NCBI RefSeq assembly: GCF_042453785.1
Contig: NC_091673.1
Span: 2,487,501-2,551,500, forward strand
DNA from: Malus domestica
Taxonomy: Eukaryota; Streptophyta; Magnoliopsida; Rosales; Rosaceae
Length of the DNA: 64,000 nucleotides
Reading direction: 5' to 3'
A model generated the notes under the pieces. That model ran no database searches. It was not told the DNA's origin and saw nothing but the letters and a program-made list of their open reading frames with translations. The position numbers and the translations under genes are program-made. Positions 45,671 to 56,002 of the stretch are shown one piece after another (the first letter of the stretch is position 1; every line of letters starts with the position of its first letter).

Positions 45671-46810
45671 TAGGCCCGGTTCAAGCCCAATGCTGGCAGG
45701 GTGATCGTCCCGGGTCCAAAATAATTGGGGGCGGGCACCAAAATTATTAGAGTGGTATATTTATATATGTTTTTTAATAAGAGTATATATTTATAAAATT
45801 TGATTCAATGACAAAGAAATTTAATTAGAACTGGTGGTTTTGTTATTTGAAATTAATAAGGAGGTCTTGGGTTCAAAACACCATTTGTGCAAATTTCTTT
45901 TCTTTAAGAGTATAAATATATAAAATTTGGCTAAATATTCAAGAAGTTTAATTAGAATCAATGATTTTTATTGTTTAAAATTAACGAGAGGTCCTAAGTT
46001 TGAAATGTTAAGTGCATGTTTATTCTTTTTAATTTTTACAAATTTTTGTTTGGTTGTTAATTTATTTTTAAACATTTGTTCCAATTCAAGTCTAATCTTC
46101 AACAAAGAGTAATGCGTTGACCAAATTTTTAGATCAAATTTGCAAATCATAGGACGTGTCATCAAAAAGTTTAATTTAATACCCATTTATTACTTATACA
46201 TATCAATTAAAGACTCAAAAACATCATTATTTTTTAAATCCCATATTGACTCGAAAGGTTTGGTTCAAATGTTAAATAAGGAGATTCCAGCTGATGTGCT
46301 GCTGGAGATATATTTAGTTGATATTTGGAATTTAATGCAGTCATTCCAATCGGTGAAGTTTATCTTTACCCCTCGTCAATGCAATCGTGCAGCCCATATG
46401 GTGGCGGCGTACGTTCTAAAGCATGGTGGGAGTTATGGTTGGGATGAATTAGGACCTCAATTTTTGTTTAATATTCTAGCTGAAGATGCAAATGTTTCCA
46501 TTCGTATTTGAATTTTAATACAATTCTATCCTTTGACAAAAAACACATCACAATTTATATAAAAACACTTTAAAAGTTCAAATGGAAAACAAAACTCATA
46601 TCTATCTACTTATAAACCTGGAGTTTTTTTGTTTCCTTCTCACGATACAAAATAAATTATTTTTTCCGTATTTCTAAATTATTAAGTTTAAAGTGATTTT
46701 TTAAGTATAATTTTATCGATGTCTTACGTGTGAAAACAAATAATTTTTTTATATAAAGTGAGGGCACATTTTTTACGTCACCCCGGATCTAAAAAATCTC
46801 TAGACTGACC
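45671..46810. mobile_element. TIR-type repeat copy 1, with RNase H fragment
   Basis: About 1140 bp, starting near 'taggcccggttcaagcccaa' and ending 'aaaaaatctctagactgacc'. It aligns along its length with the copy at 48984-49928: 'gggcaccaaaattattag', 'aagagtata.atttataaaa', 'acaagaggtcctaagtt.gaaatg', 'catcaattaaagactc.aaaacat' and others. Copy 1 carries about 270 extra bases (46246-46511) encoding part of an RNase H domain. GGCC-rich ends suggest a hAT-like element, but a clear target duplication was not found. Confidence 0.65.
46246..46511 (+). pseudogene. RNase H-like (LINE RVT_3-type) gene fragment
   Basis: The frame contains DSKGLVQMLNKEI, IYLVDIWNLMQSFQSVKF and FTPRQCNRAAHMVAAYVLKH. 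These match the C-terminal half of the RNase H-like domain found in plant LINE-derived proteins (Asp at the start of helix, V-x-R-x-x-N-x-x-AH near the end). It lacks the first two catalytic carboxylates, so it is a captured or residual fragment. It ends with a stop at 46509-46511. Confidence 0.75.
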
Positions 46811-47147
46811 ATGAGTACGTCTCACAAAAGCATGACACCTCACTGTATTTTGATCAATCGGCTTAAGCTTAGAGCATTGATCACGGTTTTTCTTTGTGGC
46901 CTTGGAATTGTTTTGTTTCACTGGACTACTGTGGCTTTCTGGATTCGATTCTTCGGTAAACAAAAAGGCCGGGCCTCTTTTATCAGATTAGGGCATTCGG
47001 CCCATTATCTGTCCAATGTCCAGTGTCTGTATTGTACGACAAAGAAAAGATCTATATTTCATATATCATACGAAAAATGGCATACGTTGAATAAAGTTCG
47101 CAATACGAGGAGTATCCTAAATATATAACTATATAAGCACATGTAAG

Positions 47148-47320
47148 GAGAAATTTTTTCTTGTGACCGGAACACAGATGGTACACCACGTGTTTTGATA
47201 TAACTAAGTGGTGGAAAATTTTATTTTCTAAACTATTAACTTTTTAATACACATATCTCACTATTTGTTTAGTGACACGTGGTGCAACACCCTGTGTTCC
47301 GGTCACACTAAAAAATCTCT
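47148..47320. mobile_element. family A MITE copy
   Basis: Ends GAGAAATTTTTTCTTGTGACC and GGTCACACTAAAAAATCTCT are inverted, followed inwards by 'ggaacacag'/'ctgtgttcc' and 'gtacaccacgtg'/'cacgtggtgcaa'. Flanks ACATGTAAG and CCATACAAG agree at 6 of 9 positions, so the target duplication has decayed. Confidence 0.75.
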
Positions 47321-48510
47321 CCATACAAGGTCCTTCATCTCATCAATGTGAGATTCATTCTCAAGACGCCTCCTCACGTGTGGTAATTTTCAAGACTAAC
47401 ATGTGGATAATACAACTTAGGTAACGTGGAGTACGTGTGGCCGTTGGGCTTCCCACACGAGACAATATGCTCTAATACCATAAATAAAATTGGGGTTCTA
47501 TCATAAAATCAATTGGCAATATGGAGAGTAACTTAAATACTTATAAGCACATGAAAGTCCCTCTTCTCATCACCGTTGGATTCATTCTCAAAGACATGCC
47601 ATCTTTTTTTCTTTTTTTTTTTTATCTTACACACTCTTGTAGAATCGTGTTTATTATTTTTGTTTGATTTATTCAATTTCATGACTAGAAATAAAAAGAA
47701 ATGTGTGAGAAGCTAAAAAGAATCATAAGGTCAGCTCCCATATATGTTTATGTATGCATTCCTAATAGCAGTATACACTCGAAGTCACGTATTACCTTCC
47801 TAAGGGAAAAGAAAAGAAACTCAGAAGGTGGATTAAAAACAGTCAAAATAGATGAGCTTCTAGATGGGCTAATGGAGCAGTAAAATGGTGTGAACTCCTC
47901 ACCATTGCAAACCCCACGTCCACATGGTTGTCATCGTGCTTGCAAAACGCAAAGGAGGTCAGAGCAGCACCCAGTAACTCTTCTATATAGTGCTGCTCAA
48001 ACAATGACTAATAATATTACCACAAGTCGAGAATAATATTGCATTAAAATACATGATATTTAAATATTAATTTGTTTGGTAAATTAAAAATTATATAGTT
48101 GTTGTTATTTTATTAGGGTTTTTAGTTCTTAGTTATAGGATCATGCGCAAAGCAATCGCACGCGCACTGCATCTCTCTGCCATCGTCTCCAGTCTCTATA
48201 TTGTGCATATCATCAGAAAGTGGTAGCAGAATTAAGCAGTTGCAGTTGCAGAGGGAAGGAGAGAAGGCCTCTCTCTTCCTTCTTCTTCTTATTGGTTTTT
48301 GCAATAAAACCTTCATGCTTCTCTCTACTGATCACACACACACACGCATATTTTATTCATTATAAATAAAAATATGTTTCAGAACATTAGCTGACTGCTG
48401 ACTGATCACTCACTTCTCGATGCTTTTGTCTTTCACTCTTTCGATCACTCCTCCTTGGATCTCCCGTTCACCCTTTTTAGGCATTCCCTTTCTTCTGTCA
48501 TAGAATTTAT

Positions 48511-48660
48511 AGGAAAACTAATGAAAAAAAAGTTTTGAGTTTTAAGGATAAGGATAAAATAAATGGTAAAGTGAATAGTACCATGATTGATTTTTTAGTG
48601 TAAAAATATGGTGTTTCGTTAGAGTGAACAGTACCAGTAACTTTTCGTTAAAGTTCCCTT
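48511..48660. mobile_element. family C MITE copy
   Basis: Left end AGGAAAACTAATGAAAA and the reverse complement of the right end AGGGAACTTTAACGAAAAG are imperfect inverted repeats; 150 bp in all. AATTTA occurs on both flanks and may be the target duplication. Confidence 0.65.
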
Positions 48661-48983
48661 AATTTAATGGTTCTTTATTTGTGCATTTTTATTTTTGTAT
48701 TTTTCAAGCAATATTCACACTGGGATAGCTTCACTAAAACCAGCAAGTCACCACGTTCAACCATTTTGCTAGCTCCTCCAACATGTAAATTTCAATTTTC
48801 AAGCGCCACATTATGAGCAAACCCACTTCCCAACTTAATTATCTGTTCTCTTTCAATCTCAACTACCTAAACATGTCATATTGATTAGAATAACTTTCAT
48901 GCACCTAGAATGCTAATTGTACTTTTTTTAACTTTCTTGCGTAACAATACGTGATTGATTTTTGAATCCCGTCAACATAACAC

Positions 48984-49928
48984 AAGGCCGGCCTAGGCCT
49001 AGTGCAAGCAGGGCAACCGTCCGGGGCCCAAAAATATTGGGGGCACCAAAATTATTAGAATGATATATTTATATATGTTTTCATAAGAGTATAAATTTAT
49101 AAAACTTGGTTCAATGACATAGAAACTTAAGTAGAAGAGGTGGTTTGGTCATTTGAAAATAATGAGTGGTCTTGAGTTCAAAACACCACATGTGCTTATT
49201 TACTTTCTAATTTTTACAAATTTCTTTTCATAAGAGTATAAATTTATAAAATTTGGTTAAAGGATCAAGAAGTTTAATTAGAAGCAATGGTTTTTGTTGT
49301 TTAAAATTAACAAGAGGTCCTAAGTTCGAAATGCTATGTGCATGTTTATTTTTTTCAATTTTTACAATTTTTTGTTTGGTTGTTAATTTATTTTTTGTTT
49401 GGTTGTTAATTTATTTTTAGTTACTAGATAGTAGCTATGTGGGTTGTTATTTTTAAATATTCGTTTCAATTCAAGTCTAATCTTCAACAATGAGTAATAC
49501 GTAGACCAAATTTTTAGCGCAAATTGGTAAATTATATGACGTGTTATCAAAATATTTAATTTAATGCCCATTCATTACTAATACATATCAATTAAAGACT
49601 CGAAAACATCATTATTTTTTTAGTCTCATATTGACAAGGTTAGTAAATAAAAAAAAACACCTCATGATTTATACAAAAACACTTTCAAAGTTCAAATGGA
49701 AAACAAAATTCATCATCTATCTACTTATAAGCCCAGAGTTGTTTGGTTTTCTTCTCTCAATACAAAATAAATTAGTCTTTTTGTGTTTCTAAATTATTAA
49801 GTTTGAAGTGCTTTTCTAAGTATAATTTTATCAATATCTTAAGTGTGAAAATAAATAATTTTCTTATATGAAGTTAGGGCACTATTTTTAGCGTCGTCCC
49901 GGGCCTCAAAAATCTCTGGACCGGCCCT
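48984..49928. mobile_element. TIR-type repeat copy 2
   Basis: About 945 bp, beginning AAGGCCGGCCTAGGCCTAG and ending ATCTCTGGACCGGCCCTAA. It is a relative of 45671-46810 without the RNase H segment: at about 49625 'catattgac' passes directly to a short junction. A local duplication 'tttttgtttggttgttaatt' occurs at 49369-49419. Confidence 0.65.
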
Positions 49929-51299
49929 AATAACATTACATGTGTACATGAAAGTTTTTATGAAGGCAAATGCGAATGCGAGCCATGTTTTTGACAATCC
50001 GTTTCCCTCCATGCATAGCTAGGTCTTGGTGGATCAAACCTCTATATATATAAATTACATTATATAATAATGTTTGTTTTGTAATTTCGTTGATTCTTGA
50101 GTAACACAACAAAACGAACATACTCGGCAATGTGTAATAATAATGGCTATATACACGCATGTTTGTTTGTGTTAGTTACGAGATGATCAGCTAGACCTCA
50201 TAATTCATGGTCCCCTTATTAAATTACTAATTTTCTCAATTTTCCGTTTGTATTTGCTATTTCATGCGTATCGCATTGCACATGCTGCGCCCTATGTTAA
50301 AAATTCTCTCAAAAGTATGACTTCGAAAGATAAAACGCAGCCGCCTCACATTTTAACATTAACTTCTTTGCTCATATTATAAAATATTGTATTAAAAGCA
50401 CGAAGTGATAAAGACTCTATAGAGCGCCCGACTTTTGAGAAAGTTCCATTAGCATTTATCTTCGCTATAATTAACTATCTCTATAAATTGTAGATGCATC
50501 TTTACTAAATATTGTTCCAGTTCAAAGAACTTAACCTCTAAAATTGATGATTAATTGGTCTCAAAGAACATGAACCTTGTCTCTCCTAATGCCTCTATAC
50601 ATTTAATTTTGTTCTGCTTAATATATATAAAATTTAGTAAATAATAATTAATTTGTTATTCAGGTTACATCCTAGTTGTTGATTATTCAAATAATTTAAA
50701 ATTTGATGTCCTTGAAATAATGTCTCCCCCTCTTGTGTGGCACCATTGCTGGCAGAACCGTACCATTCCACCATGCCATGCCACGCCACGCCTTACACTT
50801 TACTTGTTATATCCCCATGCCACTGTCAGCCAATTTGCATCCTTTATTAAAAATCCTTCCTCAAAAAACTTACCACATTTAGTATAGGTGAGTGTAGTCA
50901 TATCAGTTAAAATCGATGTACTTATTCCATCCGAATTTTAATCTTTATTTACATAATTCAAATTATTAGACTACAATTAGCACACTCCTAATAAAAAAAA
51001 TTGATTGGCACCAAACACATAATTATTCCTTAAAATGCATCGGTTTAACAATTTGGTCTGCGCCTAAATATGTTGCGGACCCAATTGAGGATGTACGCGC
51101 ACATAGTTGGTCCCCACGGATATATGTCATGCCAAATCGAGGTCACTTAATCTGGGAATTCCAGGGAAAACATTTTGAAGCCTTAATTTGGATAACGACC
51201 TCAAATGGATAATCTCATTCTGAAACCTCACGTCACCAAATCACATCACAGAAGGTTCTATAATTGCTTCTTCAGAATATTCATGGTTAGAATTCCTTT

Positions 51300-51342
51300 G
51301 TCCCACATCGGCCACAGAGCTTGAGAACAAGCTCTTTAAATA
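51300..51342 (+). promoter_or_regulatory. snRNA-promoter-like USE plus TATA-like pair
   Basis: GTCCCACATCG (51300-51310) is identical to the core of the plant U-snRNA upstream sequence element. TTAAATA (51336-51342) lies 25 bases further on, the spacing of polymerase III-type snRNA promoters. No known snRNA follows. An alternative is the start of a TRIM-like LTR, since many begin TGTCCCACATCGG. Confidence 0.35.
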
Positions 51343-51504
51343 AAATTACCATACTTTAACTAACACCGAGGCCTTTTGTATTAAAACCCCACACCTGACG
51401 AATTGAGCAGGTGGTAAAATGGAGACAATATCGGTGTTGTTGGAGTGAGCCTATGACCCTTGTCTGTAGCTAAAAAGGTTTCCTATACTCTATGGAACCA
51501 CAAT

Positions 51505-51763
51505 GGTATTTCAAACTAATTTACGTTTGACATTGTATTGTTGGTCAACGGTCCGTCAAGCTCTCTGTGTTGTTGGAGTGGGCCCATGGCCAAGTGGTAT
51601 TTCAAATTAATTTACATTTGACATTGTATTGTTAGTCAACGGTCCGTCAAGCTCTCTATGGAGACTATGGTGGTATTTCAAACTAATTTACGTTTGACAT
51701 TGTATTATTGGTCAACGGTGGTGGAATCTTGACGGACGTAGGCAAGCTCTCTATGGAGACTAT
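51505..51763 (+). repeat. imperfect tandem repeat, unit about 75-90 bp
   Basis: Three units share 'ggtatttcaaactaatttac', 'gtttgacattgtattgttgg' and 'tcaacggt..gtcaagctctct', starting at about 51505, 51596 and 51672. A fourth unit starts at 59300, immediately after the gypsy-derived element, which therefore inserted into the array. Confidence 0.8.
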
Positions 51764-52502
51764 TGTGGATGCAAATTTCTTCCTCCTCGATCTTGGACGA
51801 TTTTGCACCTACAAAACAATTAACACCTTAGGTTAAGGCCAAGAGCCTCACGCGCCCACGATGAATGGGGGGGGCTTTGGCCGAAGAACCTCCGATGCCA
51901 AAGTTAGAATTTAGAGAGAAAGAGTGTTTAGAGAATTTTGGGATTTTTGCCAAAGTGTTGAAATTAGTTTTTTGGTGAGAATGGGAGTATATTTATAGGG
52001 ATAGGAGGTGGCTAGGGTTTTTAGGTTTAATTAGCCAATTTATTTGGCTATTAAACATAAAATGAATGTTTTGGAGGTTTTTTGTATAATTGGCTAATAA
52101 AAAGGAAGAAATGGTGGGAAAAGGTAGAAAAAAGGTAATGGATTAGGTTTTTCAATGGGATAGCCGGCCCTCTTGTGTTTTTTAGGTTTGAGTGGATGTT
52201 TCAAATTGACAATTAAGGGATTGATTAGGTAATTAATCCCTTAATTAGTCAATTATTATGATTTTATGAAATATGAAAGGAATAAGTATATTATTTAGCT
52301 AATTGATTAGCTAAATAATGAAATGGGAAATATATGAATAAATTAGGTTTTAAGTTGATACCTATTTTGGGCACTTTTGACTTGGTTGAAAAAATGATTC
52401 TCTACTGCTCACGTGTAGGAAACCCGGTATGCCTCGAGGGTATTTTTGTCCTCTTTTGTCCAAAAATTCACGTGTCGCCTAGTGAATATTTTTGGCTCCA
52501 CA
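51764..52502 (-). repeat. 3' LTR (minus orientation) of the gypsy derivative
   Basis: 739 bp. The adjoining inside sequence on the minus strand is GGTGTGGGGGCATT, a purine-rich tract in the polypurine-tract position (52503-52516). Confidence 0.95.
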
Positions 52503-52839
52503 AATGCCCCCACACCTGTTGGGCTGCTCGCAAAAAAGGGCAGCAGGTGTAGAGATCTTCTTGCTTTAGGAAACTTAAGACTGCTTCCTATTTTGATGTT
52601 GATTCTCTCTTTAATAGGAAATTAGATCCTTCTAGGAAAGGGAAATAAATTTCTCTCAAAGCCTATTTAAGTCCACCTTAAGTGGGTTATTAAATCAACT
52701 TTGGAGAGCAATTTATTCTACCCTACAAGAGAGAGATAGCTTAGAGGATATTTGTTCCCCCTCCTCTAGCAATCTTCTACATCTTGCCCGTGCAAAGGAC
52801 CGTCTTTCGTTGCTTTCTTCGTCTTCTTCGTGCCGCACC

Positions 52840-53980
52840 GATGTAAGAAAAATTTAATTTTTCTTGCCTTATTCTTGGATAGTGCTATTGCGGGGCAGCC
52901 GTCGGGGTGGTGCGGCACATCGGCTGGCAGGGGCCAGGAGTTGGCTCGGCATGGGCCGAGGAGATGTTGTGGCAGGGACCACTGCTTGGGCAGCTTGGCT
53001 TGGCTTGAGCCAAAAGGCAGCTTGTGCAACTAGGGTCGCGGATTGTGGCGCTGGGGCGCAGTGCTAGGCGAGCCGCATGGCTCATGTCCTTTGGGCTCTT
53101 GGACCTGACTCGGGCCAGGCTGGTGATTGAGAGAAATAAGGAGATTGCGGGTCTCATGGGCTGCTGGAATGTTGGGCATGCAGGCTTCCTGCCTGTTGGA
53201 ATGCTGGGTTGCGCTCCCCTGCTGAGTACCATGAATGTCGTTGGCTGCTTAGTCATCTTTGCCGAAAGAAAGGTGGGCTGCTCCAGAAAGAGGAGGTAAA
53301 GAGGATCAAGGCGGATGCATTGGCTCGTCTGATCGCTGTCGTGGAGCTTACTATGAATGAAGATGGAAAGAAGAGATCTTCCCCGCCTGCTCATGAGATG
53401 CCAGTTAAGAAAAAACTGAATACTTCTTCTGCTGCTCATGAGGGTCCGCTTGCTACCGAGAGGTATGTGATTGACATGATTTTCCAATGGGAAGAAATGT
53501 AAGGCTGCTAGATCTGAGCATGTGGCGTCTTCCATGTTGAGAATGGCTAGTACAATTGTGGATAAGATTACTCAGCGTAAAGGTTTTATCATGCCCCCAG
53601 TGCCGAAGTCTGTACCAGGACGTTCTTTGGGAGCCAAGTCTGGTTCACCTTTGTAGAGACTTGCTATTATGAAGAGTGGTAAGGTGGACTCTGCTGCTAA
53701 AGTGGCGCCAAAGCCTGCTCCCTTTGCTGCTGAGATTGATTCGCCTCAGATTCAAGATCTTAAGCTTGCAATTTCTGAGCTTCGTTTCGCTACTTATGCT
53801 AAGAAGAGAGTGGATGAGCTTCTCTATTTCTCCGGAAGACTTGCTTGCTTTTACTTTTAAGGCTTCCATTGGTGAAGTAGTTGGAGAAGTTAGTGCCCAG
53901 ACTGGGGCAGCCGGGGGTGAAGCGCCGGATGATGCCGCTGCTAAGAGCGTTATGGCTGTTGAAGGTGTGGCGACCGAGTA
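52840..53980 (+). pseudogene. degenerate open region antisense to the gypsy derivative
   Basis: The plus strand has a series of interrupted frames with plant-like codon use, for example LNEDGKKRSSPPAHEMPVKK-like Lys/Ser-rich text around 53350-53430 and SGKVDSAAKVAPKPAPFAAE around 53672-53730, then LKLAISELRFATYAKKRVDEL near 53760-53830. Stops at about 53500, 53655 and 53858 break it. Tat-lineage elements carry an additional antisense ORF at this place, so this may be its remnant. I do not recognise a domain. Confidence 0.45.
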
Positions 53981-55165
53981 GTCGTGGAATGTCCAAGCTG
54001 CTGTAGTGTAGTATTTTAGGTAGCCTTTAGGATTTTCTTTGTTTTTCCTTGTAGCTTTTGTTTTGCTTGAACTCCTTCAACCTTTGCTAGTTGTTTATAA
54101 ACATGTTTTCCTTCGTTTTTCTTCATCTTTACTTCTTTTGTTCATGCCCTAACCTTTAGACTTGATAGACCAGTGGCAGGCATGCTACTTTTTTATAAGC
54201 AGACAAACTCGCGTAGCCTATGCAGCCGTAGGTGTTGGTGTAGAACTTTGCAAAGTTGTTAGCCATAGGGTTGGCAGCCGGATGCCTTACTTACAGAAGC
54301 AGACAAGTCCGCGTAACCACTAGGCTGTTAACTTTGACTTTCTTCAATTCCGTAGGTTGCGTAGCAAGTATCACAACATTTTAGGACTTGGTGTAGGTTG
54401 TTCCGCACTTGGCAGAGGTGAAGCTTATCGACTACGTAGCATGTCAGCAGTGGATAAAACTTCGTATATGCGCGCTAGCTTGTCTAACCTTTCACAAGAA
54501 TGTGCGGTTGTATAAGTCTAGTGCGGCTTCACTGCTAGAAGGGCAAGCCGTAGGCAGTCTTCCGGAATCCGTAGGCTACTTTAGTGCACTCGGTAGCAGC
54601 TTTAGGATTCCAGGGCAGCCGTCCATCGGATGTACTGCGTAATGTGCCCTCTCCGTCTCTAGGGCCCGGTTCCCCACGGATTAGGCCAAGAGACCCAAAA
54701 TCCTTCAGTTAGCTAAACCTTGAAAAAGACCATTGTGGCTACTTCTAGGAATCCCGGCGCAAGCCATCGTGCATCTAGTTATACTAGGGCAGCCAGGCTC
54801 ATCCACGTCTGGATATTCGGAGTGTAAAGTTTATCCTCCCGTCTTGGAGAGCTGACCCATATGGGTGTCGGAGAATTGGTTTACCCTCTCGCACTGGAGA
54901 GCATAGTTGGTCCCTCGGGGGGCGCAATTCCTGCGATAAGTCCCTAAGAAGGGTGCAGTCTTCTTTTGAAGTGCAAGAGTGATTAGTTGTTGTAAGCATG
55001 CAGCCAAGCCAAGTTGTGATTACTTCTAAATTCCTCATTGAAAAACGAGTGAAACGAACGAGAACTTTAGCTGTAAGGTAGGAACTGCATAACAACTGGA
55101 TAGTCCTCAGCTTGTGAGGTGGTGCCCGTCGAGCTTATTGAGTCTTCGGGTTTTGATGTAGCGGG

Positions 55166-55367
55166 AGGTCACACATGGTACTTCTTCAGATTGTAGGTCA
55201 TCCATTTTTTTTTCAATCTTTTTGCCGCTTCATGGTGGTGAGGGTGTAATTACTCTTGCCCCCTACTCTGCTGATCTTGTACGGACCTTCCCAGATGGGA
55301 TCCATCTTTTTGGAGCCTTCTCTGCCGGCAGTGATGAAGGCTTTTCTGCGCCGTCGACATGCAAATG
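55166..55367 (-). pseudogene. gypsy integrase C-terminal stub
   Basis: The minus strand encodes GREGSKKMDPIWEGPYKISR and VGGKSNYTLTTMKRQK. The WEGPYKI core is the conserved C-terminal block of plant gypsy integrases, and 'YNLKKYHV' followed by TGA near 55166 matches the usual integrase terminus. A stop codon interrupts the frame near 55215. It lies between gag and the 3' LTR, where the end of pol would be, which shows pol was deleted internally. Confidence 0.75.
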
Positions 55368-56002
55368 CCAGAAGTCTCCATCGGGTGGAGTAGGCGCAGC
55401 TAGAGTGTGCTCGGCTACTTCTGAGGCATCGTTGGGCCGTTCTGTTGCGTCACCTAGGCTCGGCGTGAAGGCGCAGTAGGGAGCTGTGGAGATGGGGCCA
55501 TGTCATAAGCAACAGGAGATGCTCAACTGCCGGTATTGGGCCACTCTAGAGTTGAATCATTGAGCAAGGGTCGGCTAGGGCCGTGTGATGCGCAGCAAGA
55601 AATGGTACTCAACTGCCGTTACATGTTGCTCCTATGTAGAATCCTTCAGGGTGACGAGGACAAAACTTGCTTTCAAGTGTGTCTTTCCAGTGTTACGTTC
55701 GTCAGAAAACTTTACATCCGCCAGGGTCTACGCCTTTATCGTCGCGCGTCTGGATTGGGCAGAATAGTACGTCATTAAGATGATTGCATGCGTTTGAAAG
55801 TAAAATTTGTGTTTCTAGGTTGCAACAACTATCGCCAAAGTTAACTTTTGAATTTTTAATAACATCGATGAGAGCTTTTGAACTGTAGAATACAGGTAAC
55901 TGTGGAATACAGGTAGTCGGGCCCCCATCTCTTCTCGCATGATGGTAGAGCTTATTGCTACTTTAGATAACGTCAAACATGTGAATAAGTCCTCCGCTGC
56001 TT

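Larger units (their letters stand above)
42742..51763. other. long gene-poor region between VQ gene and gypsy-derived element
   Basis: No host protein-coding gene is convincing. It contains the VQ promoter with (GA)n at 42848-42873 and a TATATA around 42910-42916, a (CA)(TA) microsatellite, two copies of a TIR-type repeat, and several MITEs. A snRNA-promoter-like motif pair lies at 51300-51342 and a tandem repeat at 51505-51763. Open frames here are short and AT-biased. Confidence 0.6.
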
